Translations under genes and position numbers: made by a program
Shown: in pieces, positions 37,301 through 49,300 of the stretch
How positions within the stretch are numbered: the first letter of the stretch is position 1
Layout: every line of letters begins with the position of its first letter
The notes under the pieces: model-generated
The model's input: only the letters and a program-made list of their open reading frames with translations
The model's database searches: none
Told to the model about the DNA's origin: nothing
Assembly (NCBI GenBank): GCA_007570785.1
Contig: ML661900.1
Coordinates: 3,383,126-3,447,125, forward strand
DNA from: Antilocapra americana
Taxonomy: Eukaryota; Chordata; Mammalia; Artiodactyla; Antilocapridae
DNA: 64,000 bases
Reading direction: 5' to 3'

Positions 37301-40300
37301 GGCTTCCCTGTCCTTCACCATCTCTTGGAGTTTGCTCAAACACATGTCCACTGAGATGATGCCATCCAACCATCGTCACCCCTTTCTCCTCCTGCCTTCA
37401 GTCTTTCCCACCATCAGGGTCTTTCCCAACGAGTTGGCTCTTTGCATCAGGTGGCCAAAGTACTGGAGCTTCAGCTTCAGTATCAGTCCTTCCAATGAAT
37501 ATTCTGGGTTAATTTCCTTTAGGAATGACTGGTTTGATCTCCTTGCTGTCCAAGGGACTCTCTCAAGAGTCTTCTCCAGCACAATCCAAAAGCATCATTT
37601 CTTCAGCGCTCAGCCTTCTTTATGGCCCAACTCTCACATCTGTACATGACTACTGAAAAAACCACAGCTTTGACTATACTGACCTTTGTCAGCAAAGTGA
37701 TGTCTCTCCTTTCTAATACACTGTCTAGGTTTATCAGAGCTTTTCTTCCAAGGAGTAACTGTCTCTTAATTTCATGGCTTCAGTCACCATTTTCTGTACA
37801 ACCATGTTTTTTTCAGTTCACCATGCCAGAATTATGAATTCAGCCTACTGCTGACTCAGCTGTATTATTTAGTGCCATAAAGCTGATGATAAGCGGGCCA
37901 CTGGAACAGCAAGGTCTGCCTCTCTTGAGCATTCACTAAGAGTCTGGGCCTGTGTTGTCTCATTTAATTCACTCAGCAACACGGGCAGTTGTGGTATTAT
38001 GCCCTCCATTTCACAGATGAGGAAACCGAGGTTCACAGTTCAGTAACGTGACCAAACCAAGGTCACAGTGCTAGGAAAGAACAGAATAAGCGATTTCAAA
38101 GCCGGCTATCTTCAGGGCCCGTGCTCTCATCCTCTGTGACGTCTGACTTCTAGTGCCATCAGAGGTCAAGTTCAAAACCGGAAGTGCAGACTGACTCAAG
38201 GTGGGAATCTAATCAGGTGCCACCGTAACTACTGCTGCATCAACCACAGGCAGGGGGATCCGTGGGAGTACAGTGAGCCATCAGGGCAAGATTCTGTACA
38301 AAGAGGGTGGGGAGAACGTCCTTTTCTCAGTTAACTGAGTGCTGACCAGCGCTATACCTGGTCAGTGTCAGTCTTGAGTGGTGCTGGTGTCCCCCTGAAG
38401 ACTCAGAGGAGGTTCCCTTGGAGAGGCTGCCTGTGACTCCAGTTAATTCCCTACCAATGTAGCCACTCAGCCAAGGAGAGATTTCTTTGCAAACCTCTCA
38501 GGTGGTTTTGGAGTAAAAAGGTACTTGCTATGAGCAGGAGGTATTTCAAACTACCCTTGTGTTGGAAAAGCGAGATGGGAACACCCAAGAGATGAGGGGC
38601 GTAAAGGTATCTTTTGTTTGGATTCTATGACACTGGTGACTTTTCCCACAGGCGGCCAAACTCGCTAACTGGCAAATTTCTCGATTCTAACAACAGCCAG
38701 GTCACTCACCGGAAGCCTCCAAATAAATCTTTAGGTGGAAGTTATTTTTTAATTAGGAAGTTTATTTGTTCTACTTTGGGGAACAAACCCCATAGCTCCC
38801 TTTGTTGCTGTAAATACTAAGAGTAACTCCAAGATAGTTATATTGTTGAAGTTTTTAGGCTTTTCCTTAGACATGATACATTATTATTTTGTGAAAGGGA
38901 ACTGTATCTGTCACACAAAGAAAGAAAGAATAGAAAGCTGAATGTGGGTGTGACAGTTCAAGAATAAGCTACCAACACTGGAAGAACAGAAAGGCCTTGA
39001 AGGCTGGAGTTTTCCCTCTGAGCCCACCACAGCACACTCTACGCTTAGACCTGGATGAGGCTGGAGCAGTTTACCAGATGGGTGAGACCTAGGACCGTCT
39101 GCCTTTGAGAGAAACAAGGAGCAAAGCAGGAATGTTTGCGCAGGGATTAGGGCACCTCTCCAAGTTCTAAAAGCTAAAATGAAGCCCTCGGAAACTGCCA
39201 CTCTTAAAACACAACTCTGCGTCCCTCACGGGCAGGCGGTATACCACTGGGAGAGGGCCTCTGTTTTTGTCTGCAGGGAAATGCCTGAGGTGAGCACAAC
39301 ATTTTAGGAACGTCTAGTAATTACCTTTTGATTTTCTTACTAAGTCATCAAGCGACAAAAGAGTTGGAAGTTGGAAACTGCATGTCACACAGCTTAGGCA
39401 GAATCTAGATTCACAAGCCTCACTGTCCAGCTGACTGTCCAGTTCTGACCCCCACCCCCCCAGTCAACAGCCAAGCAGATGATGACAGTCTGCACGACTC
39501 CCTTCAGAGAAGTGGATGGGGAGGGTGGGCCAGTGGGATCCTTCCTCCTTTCAACTGTCACAGGAGACTCCAGCTCTGAGAGTGGATGAAAAAGTCAGTC
39601 ACTAACTAAAATGAATATGCAAAGGTGCTCTTTCCCAATACAGTAACATGCAGGCGGTCAAATCATCTGTCATTTGAGTTAATTTAATTATCAGACCTCA
39701 TTTAATTATCCAATATAAAATGCAAATAAAGTGAAGACCTGACAGCACATACTAATTACGTTCATTATAATAATTAAATGGGAAGGAACTTAGAGTCATG
39801 AAAGTACTATAAAATACAAGGAAGCTTTTGATTAAAAATTTTTTAATTAGAAACGGCAACCCTACAGGAAACAGATGATTGGTTCTATCAAGGATGGGGC
39901 ATTGCTTTTATTATCCAGGTTTCTCTTCTAAAGTCATCCTTGGTATCATGGGGCTCAGTCCTTCCAGTTAATAGACTAAATAGTGGCAAATAAAAAGTGC
40001 CAATCCTTTATGCAAAGCAGTTTACCTAATAAAACAGCCTTCGGTTGCAGCAGGAGTTCAGGGTCTCCTTTCTAATAAAGACACAAGCTGTTTCTTTGGA
40101 AGGAATAAAAGATCCTCTGTGGACAAACAGGCCTGCAAATTAACATGATTTCTGCCTGATGATTAGGAAACATTAAATCAATTGAGCATTGTAATTTCTC
40201 CTCTGAAATTTCTCTGATTTAAACAAAGTGGCATGAGGTTAAATAAATTCACTTTCATAATAACAGAAGTAGGGTGGGAAGGGCATCAGGACTGCCCACC

Positions 40301-43300
40301 AGGAGACTGGGTTCTGTGAATTCTTGCTGGGCAATTCCTTTGCCCTCTCTGAGCTTCAGTTTCTCCAATTCTTTATGTCATTTCAGGGGGCTTATTTCAT
40401 CTCTCTGAATCCCAATACCTCACCTGTCTGTGTGGTAGGAATAATTCTTCTGCTTACAACCTCAGTGAAGTGCTAATGAGGAAGGTTCAAGAGACAACAG
40501 ATATGAGGGGTAGTATAAAGAATTCTTGGATAGCATCACCAACTCCATGGATATGAGTTTGAGCAAGCTCCAGGAGATGATGGACAGGGAAGCCTGGTGT
40601 GCTGCAGTCCATGGGGTTGCAAAGAGTCAGACACCACTGAGCAACTGAACAACAAATAAATAATTCTATGAATATAAGAGGTTATGCTTAGAAACAGCAT
40701 CTCCTTAAAGTTCAATGTCTCAGTGGTTGACAATTACTATCATTTTTAGCAAATTCTGATTTCTTCTCTAGTTGATACCTAGTGTTAGTCTTTCAGTCGT
40801 GTCTGACTCTTTGTGACGTCATGGACTGTAGGCGGCCAGGCTCTTCTGTCCATGGGATTCTCCAGGCAAGAGTAACGGAGTGGGTTGCCATTCCCTTCTC
40901 CAGGGGATCTTCCCAACCCAGGAATCGAACCTAGATCTCCTGCATCATGGGCAGATACCTTACCATTTCAGCAACTGCATCAGGTCTGAACTGACTTCTC
41001 TGACCTTCCACCAAATCAGAAGTGGATGTCCAGGTAGGATTCAATCTTTCTGGGAGGCAAGGTGTTGAGAAAGGAGGTCTGGCCTTTTTTTTTCTTTTTA
41101 ACTTTTCTAACTTCTTACTTAGTGAACTTACCTCTCCACAACTGTCTCTAAACCCCACAGCATCTTCTTCCCTGACTGAGAAACCACAGGGTCTCTGTCT
41201 TCTTCTTGCATTGCTTGCTGCTCTCTCTGCCCATTGAATCTGCTTTTTTCTTGTTACAACATGCCCAGGCATTACTTTGCCATCAGGTCCATGTCAGTTC
41301 TAACACGCCATTTCCAAACACCAGTTCCCCCAACCCCATTTCTCATTGACTCTGGTGAGCCCAGAGATACTTAGAGCACGTGTTCTACCTGTAGGGGAGG
41401 AGTAGCAGAAATATTCTCTGAAACCCCACACTGTTCAGTAAATTCATCACAACAGAGGTGATTTAAGCAAAGAGTTTCAAACCATTCCTAAACATGAGTG
41501 CGCTAAAGGAACTAAACCTTTTGCCATAGAACTGTACAGTAAAATATCATCACATACACAAATTACTCACCTCTTTACAAGGGCAGGAGATAGTGTCATG
41601 ATAAGTAGCAAATGACTTAGGTATAAAGCAGGAAACTGTTAGGTAAACCATGGGTTGGCTACATAAGATCAAGTCATGCAGTCATTAAAAGTGATACTCA
41701 CAAAGAAGGGTTCTGATGTAATGTTAAGTGTATAAAGCAGGATATATACATACAATATGACCTCAGCTAGGTAAAAATGTTCATAGAAGGGCAGAATGTG
41801 GGTGAAATGAGTGAAGGCATTAAAAGGTACAAACTTCCAGTTATAAGATAAAGTTCTGGGGATGTAATATACAGCATGGTGACTAAAGTTAACAATATTG
41901 TATTGCATATTTGAAAGTTGCAGGGAGTACATCTAAACGTTCTCATCACAATAAAAAAAATTGTTAACTATGTGAGGTGATGACTGTTAACTAAATTTAT
42001 TGTGCTAATTATTTTGCAACATAACCATGATCAAGTCTTCACACTGTACACACTTAAAACCAATACAATATTATATGTCAATTACATCGCAACAACATTA
42101 ACTGGTAAAATGTTCATAGAAAAGAGACTGCAAGGAACCTGCCAAAATGCTAACAGTGGCTGTCTCAACAGTGAGATCAGGAATGACTGGGACTCTGCTT
42201 CCTTCTTTACGCTTATCTTTTTCATGATGAGTAAGGGACTTCTGTAACCAAAAGACAAACTTTTGAAGGGAAATGAGATGCAGTTTAGTAGGTCAGATGG
42301 ATACACATGAAGAAAAGATAACCTAACAGGAGATGTTCCTCCTTGAGTAGCCTGTGAGGGACTTGTGAACCTGTGGGGCCTGGTCAGAGGAAAGGACAGA
42401 GCATCTGTCCGGAGGTGCTGGCTGGGGAGAGTGCTGTGTGAGTGTTCCCATGGTGGGAGAGGAGAAAGGTCTGCCCTTCTGGCATTGAGGTCTGTGAAAG
42501 AGGAATTTTCCTATGTATGACACTTATTCTGGTAAGGGTCCGCATTTTCTGTATTTTAATCATGGAAGTCTTTCTGGGATGGACTGCATATTCTTTAACT
42601 TCTTAGAGGGAAGGTATACAACATACATTTTGCCTCCATGCTCACTCAGAGTCAGCACTGGGGGCATCAACAATCACCTGGGGAAATTAAATACCGGGGT
42701 TAGTGTCCCTGTGAACCCCGACGGCTACACCTGCTAAGTTCTTGGGCTTGTCTTGTTTTTTCTATCTTCTCTCTCCTTATCAGATAGGCAGTTTCATCAG
42801 CTCTTAGTGTGTAGGTTCTCACCTTGTATTCGGCTCTGGAACTACAACTATCTTCTGTCCTCCTGCCCTGGTCTAGATTACTGCAGGCTAATAAACCTAG
42901 TAAGCACATTTATTACAGAGTTGCCTAAAATAAAAAATTAGGAAACTTGGAGTGAGGGTTGTTTGGTGGCCTTTTTCTCAGATATAATCCACACAATTAG
43001 AGTTGGAGTAGGAGGCTCTAGATAAATTAGGTTGTCAGGAATTACAATCTGATATGTTATGCCATAACTCTGTTTTTTAAAATAAGGAGAAATTAAGTTG
43101 TTTATTACTGTTATTTTTAAAATAAAATCTGTAAAATGGATTTCCCAACATTTTAAGGCAATGGAACCCTATTTACAAATGAAATCTTGCTCAGAAACCA
43201 AATAAAACAGTTAAAAGCAAAAGTATTCTGGGTGATTCAAGGGGGTAAGGCCCAAGCCTTGCCTTCTCAGGCTCCCCTCCAACATCATCTGGCACCCTCT

Positions 43301-46300
43301 TAAGCACCTTGGCAGAAGCCAAAGACCAAGAGCAGTTTCATTAAGCAGTGGACTGTGATGCTATTTGCAAAGTGATGCAAGTTGAAAGATATTATCTATT
43401 TCATCCAAACAAACAAACAAAATGAATAAAGCATCAGAATCTACATGGTAAGGGAGGAGACACTTCTATGTGGCTTAACAAGAATATCTGATGAAAAATA
43501 GTTTATTTCTAAAGCTCTAAGAGGAGGTCTTCATGCTGATCTAGGGCTGATCACGTCTTTCTAGAGAGGAGAAGCCAGAGACATATCCCTGGAGCCTGCC
43601 CCATGGGCCTCACACAGAACAGATGGGTTCCAGCAGGCTCGCCTGCCTTTTCTCACTCCAATACCTCACACTCTCAGGGCTGGGGAAGCAGTCTGAGGAA
43701 CGTTCCTGGGCCCCTTACCTGGTTATCTGGGTGGTTGACAGTGAAGTAGCCCACACAGATGATGACCTCATGAAGGAGGCTTTCACAGGAGACGTGGCTG
43801 CAGTGGCCCAGCAGGGAGCTGGCGATGTGCCGGAACGCCAGGGACAAGCCCTCTGCCCCTACGATAGACTGACAAAGACAAGGAGCAGTTAGACTTCCCC
43901 AGCCAGGGAGAGCCAGGGCTGCAACCCACAAAGCAAGCCTGCGCCCTGTGCACTCTGTGCCACGCTGCCAGGAAAGCACAGGAAATTTCAAAAGCACGAA
44001 GCCGAACAGCTCATTCAAGGATTCCTGCTCTAATAAGTGACCGTAATAAATGCAACACTTTACCTAAAAAAAAAAAAAAGAAAGAAAGAAAATAGAGCAT
44101 AGCAGACCAGATGCCTGTACTATGTGGATCAAGATGCTATTCACCTAAAGCATGAGTATTTACACCATTTTTAATGAGGTATTTTTTTCTCATTGCATAG
44201 TCTCACTGTAGAAAACTTGGAAAAATTTAAAGATATTAAAATTCACCTGCAAATCTACCATTTAGCTAACTTCCAATACTTATTTTTTTGAAGGAGAAAA
44301 TATTTCCTCATATGCAGGAATTAAAATACAATTCTAATTATTTACTGAAGTTCAAAAACAAAATAGATATAAATAACAACTAGTTATTGTTCAAATAGCT
44401 CCACAGCTCCCAAAAGAATGTAAAAAATCCCCAACAAACACCTCCCCCCAAAAAAACAAACAATGAAGCCCCCTCAGTTACAAGGCTTCTGGGATCCTTT
44501 CTCAAGACAGGCAAGGGGCTGCCGGTGGTGGGCGACGCAGGAGGAGAGCCCGAGTCTGTCTGTGCAGCCTGAAGCTTCTATTTAATAAACATGTCAAACA
44601 GACAGAGCGACAGGAGGGCAAAGGGGAGAGGCGAAGCCCACAGAATACACTCGCAGCCCACACTGGAATGAAGCACCACTGCTGGCCTGTGGGGTATGGC
44701 AGCGTTTTAAACTCATCTCTTGATTGGAGGTCTTGGCTGGCTTGAACCAGGTCAGATACGTTACAGCTTGGAAGTTTCAATGAATTCACTCTGCCTAACA
44801 GTGTTGTGAAACACAGTCGTTTTAATTAATACTGTTGAAACAAAATTACTGCTAAATTTTAAGAGCACCTTCTGCCTCAGTTTCATTGCACCGAGACAAA
44901 ATGTTTTTCAAGCCCCAAAGAGACTTCAGGAGGGCCTTGCTCCTTTAAATCAAGGAGTGACACCTTCTCAGCTCAGCCCTTATTTAATTAGTTGTGTCCA
45001 GCTTGCTGTGACCCAGTGCCCTCTGTTTAACCTTTACTGATAAGAGCAGGTCAAGGGGCATGCAAGTTTGAATATAAAAATTAAACCAATTTTTCAAGGA
45101 AACCATATTTCCTTTTTAGCCAGAATTAATTGCCAAGTCAGTACATTGATTTGTTTCTTGAGACCACCTTCAATTGTAAAAACTGTCAAAGAGTATGCAA
45201 TATACAATATCTGGGATCTCAAGGCCATCTGTGCCAATATGAATTCAGAGTGAAATAAAAGTCTTTGCTGAAGGGAGAAAAATATTTTGACAGCCTTATT
45301 AGTATACAATGAAATGGAACCAGTTAAAAAAATATTCTAACGGATAACCTTTGGTTACCGCTGTGCACCACGTTGTCGCACAAAACAATTACGTAGGTTT
45401 ATGGCCCTGAAGAAAGGCACAGGAATAGCGGGAATGCGGCACTCAAAACTTAACATTCTGATTCAACACCTGCAAGATGGTGTGGGTAAATTCTTCACCA
45501 CTTTGGAATCTGAGTCAGTCTACAGGGCCTGCTATGCGCTGCTTTGTTGCTGTTGTTTGGTCATTAGGTCGTCTCCGACTCTTTGCAACTACATGGACTG
45601 CAGCACACCAAGCTCCCCTGTCCTTCACTATCTCCTGGAGTTTGCTCAAATTCGTGTCCATTGAGTCGGTGATGCTATCTAACCATCTCATCCTCTGCCA
45701 CCCCCTTCTTCTCTTGCCTTCAATCTATCACAGTATCAGGGTATTTTCCAATGAACTGGCTCTTTGCATCGGGTGTCCAAAGTATTGGAGCTTCAGCATC
45801 AGTCTTTCTAATGAATATTCAGGTTGATTTCCTTTAGGATTGACTGGTTTGATCTCCTTGCTAGTCCAAGGGACTCTCAAGAGTCTTCTCTGGCACCACA
45901 GTTCGAAAGCATCAATTCTTTGGTGCTCAGCCTTCGTCATGGTCCAGTTTTCATATTACTATGCCAACAAAGGTCTGTGTAGACAAAGCTATGGTTTTGC
46001 CAGAAGTCCTTTATGGATGTGAGAGCTGGATCATAAACAAGGCTAAGCGCCAAAGAATTGAGAGTCCCTTGGACTGCAAGGAGATCCAATCAGTCAATCC
46101 TAAGGGAAATCAACCCTAAATATTCATTGGAAGGACTGGTGCTGAAGCTGAAGCTCTAATACTTTGGGCATCTGATGAGAAGAATTGACTCATTGGAAAA
46201 GACCCTGATGCTGGGAAAGATTGAAGATGGGAGTAGAAGGGGATGACAGAGTGTGAGATGTTTGGATGGCATCACTGACTCAATGGGAGTGAGTTTGAGC

Positions 46301-49300
46301 AAACTCTGGGAGATGGTGAAGGACAGGGAAGGCTGGAGTGCTGTAGTCCATGGGGTTGCAGAGTCGAACACAACTGAGCAACTGAACAACAACTCACATC
46401 CATACATGACTACTGAAAAAACAACAGCTTTAACTATATGGATCTTTGTCGGCAAAGTGATGTCTCCATTTATTAATAAACTGTCTAGGTTTGTCACAGC
46501 TTTCCTGCTAAGGAGCAAGCTAGCTAGCACAGTGCTTTTATGTAGTCTCATTTAATCCTTAGGCTTGTGAGTTAAGTGTTTTTAATCTCCATTTTAAGAG
46601 TAAGAAGCTGAATTTTAAGGACTCGTATGACTTGTCTGATGTCACACAACTTGGTAGCGTGATGGCTCAAAGTCAGGTCAGTCTGACTCCAGACCCAGCG
46701 GTCTTGATGAGGGTGTTTCTCTGTAACAGCTCTACAGAGGTGCATTGTGATGCACTGGGACTCAGCTCGCCGACATATCTCACGTTGTCTTGTCTAGCTT
46801 TTCAGAGGATCAGATCACCGATCTCATTTCAGTTTTCTTCATCAGTTCCTTTGATCCTTCTGGGAAATTCATAAATTGTCTCCCAGATTTTTTCTGAGGT
46901 CAGACCCATACTGTATCTAAAATCTCTTTTTCTGTGTTTGTTATACTTGATCTCAGCCAAATGGCCGAGAAGTGGTCCTGTGCTTACTATAAACACAGTT
47001 CCTAAAATCTCGCTTTTGACAATAAGTTGTTTTAATGAACTAGAACATGAGCTTCTCTGATCATCTCTATCATAAAAATACTTTTCTTCCAAACTCACCC
47101 ATTGCTTTACAATACAAATATTATATGTTTGTATCACATTTACTTGAGCACTGCACGCTTGATCAGATGTCTATCTACATCAATGATGTCTGTGTGGAAA
47201 GATGTTTTGCTTTAGCATGCTAAACAGACTACAGTGGTTGGGTAAGTAAATGACCATAAATCTCTGCCAGTCCTCCCTTTGAGAGGAGGGACCTACGCCT
47301 TCTCCTGAATCTGGAAAGCTGTAACCAATATAGTATGGCTGATATATAACTATACCACTTCAGAGGCCAGGTCATAAAAAGCCATATAGCTTCTGTCGGG
47401 TCCTCGGGGAGCACATGTTTTCCAGAAGTTTCCTCTCAGGACACTCCTACGAGAACATAGACACAGTGATGTTCTGAGAAGCTCAAGTCACATAGAGACG
47501 CCATCTGTAGAGTCTATGGCCAGTCGTCCTGGTGAACCTGGTCTTTGAGGATTCAGGGGCATAAAATATGAGAGTGAAGGAGCCTCCAGCTCATTTCAGT
47601 TCCCAGCTATCCGAGTCAACCCGCTCCTCCTCTCCACAGTCCCCGACCCAGGATTCGAGCCCCTCAGTGGAAGCCCTACATCGTGGAGTAGTCACAAGCC
47701 ACCCCCACGGTTAAAAGCCCTGTTGGAATCGCGGACCCACAGAATCTATGATCAAGATAAAATGGTTGCTGTTTACCCCACTAAGTTTGTTTTCCAAATG
47801 GATAAAAGTAACTGGTGCAATAAGGTAATCACTGGTAGGTGTGTTGAAGGCCCCGAGGCTAGCAGTTCCGGGTATCTGGATCGCTGCACATCCTGACGCG
47901 TGAGATTAAGAGAAAAATATGTGCCGGGCTCTGAGCACCGAAAGGACGGCAGCCAAGAGGAAAGCCCCCCGCAGGCTTTCCTGGGCCATGGTTAAGGGGA
48001 AGAGGGAGCCTGGAGACAATGTCTGGGGAAAGACTGAGAAATAGTGATGGCAAAACTGACTAAAATAAAAGAAGACAGGGGCGTCAGGAAAGAGATGGAG
48101 AAAAGAAGACACAGCAGGGAAGAATTAAGAGAAATATGGAGTAACAGGAAGGACAGAGGAGAAAGAAGCAAAAGAACTGTTGGGAACCAGCCAAGAAAAG
48201 ACAGTCCACTCAGGAGGCGGGCATTTCACTCTAAGAATGGCTTGAACACTCCTGAGTCACCTTGGGATCTTTCCTGCGGTTGGAGCAAATGTGGTTCAAG
48301 TAGTGGGTATATTTTGGGCTCGATGAGGCAAGGTGCTGGAGAGGAGAAATCTTGGTTTTTATCTTAGTTTGGCATGAAGAGTTCCCGAAATAGATTTTTT
48401 ATTTTTCTCACATTATTGGCCATTGTGCCTAAAAGCCTCGAGGGAGCGGAGCCGGAAGGAGTTGCGTGGCTCTCCTTCTGAGTGAGGCTGCACAGGCTGT
48501 GAGCTCACGGAGGTGTGCGGTGGGGCAGGGACCTGCGCTCCGCGACACACAGAGTGACTGATGGAACGGCACGCTTACTGGAAATGCTTGTGTATGAAGT
48601 GGAGCCCCCTGCAGCAGTACAAACCCTGATCAGAAGACCCGTAAAATCAGAAACTGAGGAATGTTTTTCATTTGTTATTTGCTTGTCACAATCCCTGGTA
48701 ACAAAAGAAATCACTCTAGTTGGATCTAGCCGATGGGTAGCCTGTTGGCCTCCATATTCTGAGGACATAAAATGAGCATATCTGGATTTCCAAGCTGTTT
48801 CCAGATACAACATAGTGGGGTTGAGTCTTCATAAAAAACAAATGCTATGTTCAACCCAGAGGCAAGAGCCATTGGCATTTTCTCTTGTTAAAGGCGCAGC
48901 TGCAACCTCTTAGAACTTTACATATCGTGTAGTTGCCACCTCAGGCTAGTTTAAGTGCTTTGAAAACTGAAAAGCATTAACCCCAAGGAAGAGACTTTCA
49001 TTCTTGGGAGGGATAAACTAACTCTACAAAGTTGAAAGATACTGAATCCAGTGATACAATTGACTCATAATTTCCAGCTGTCAAGAGAAAGATGGGAAGA
49101 CAAGAATTACATATTTGTCACTAGCTACAAAATAGAAGTAACCACACTTTTCATACATTTGTATCTCTGTAACCTTTTTCCCTTTGAGCAAAGCAATTCA
49201 TCTAAATTATGGGTTCATCATCTGCCAAGTTTGTTCCTTTTTTAATGAAATCACTTGACAGTTAATAAACTGAAAGAGAAAGTCTACTCCTTGGGGCTTG

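Larger units (their letters stand above)
21742..43718 (-). other. SCAPER: SCAPER intron of about 22 kb
   Basis: This long intron holds Bov-tA, Bov-A2, CHR, BovB, MIR and L2 copies, each listed separately. It also has a TAAT-rich repeat-free stretch at 39600-40265. Segments I cannot assign include 21.9-24.5 kb, 28.4-29.4 kb, 31.1-32.3 kb (GC-rich) and 38.1-39.3 kb. No additional exon is needed, because the flanking exons join in frame. Confidence 0.7.
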
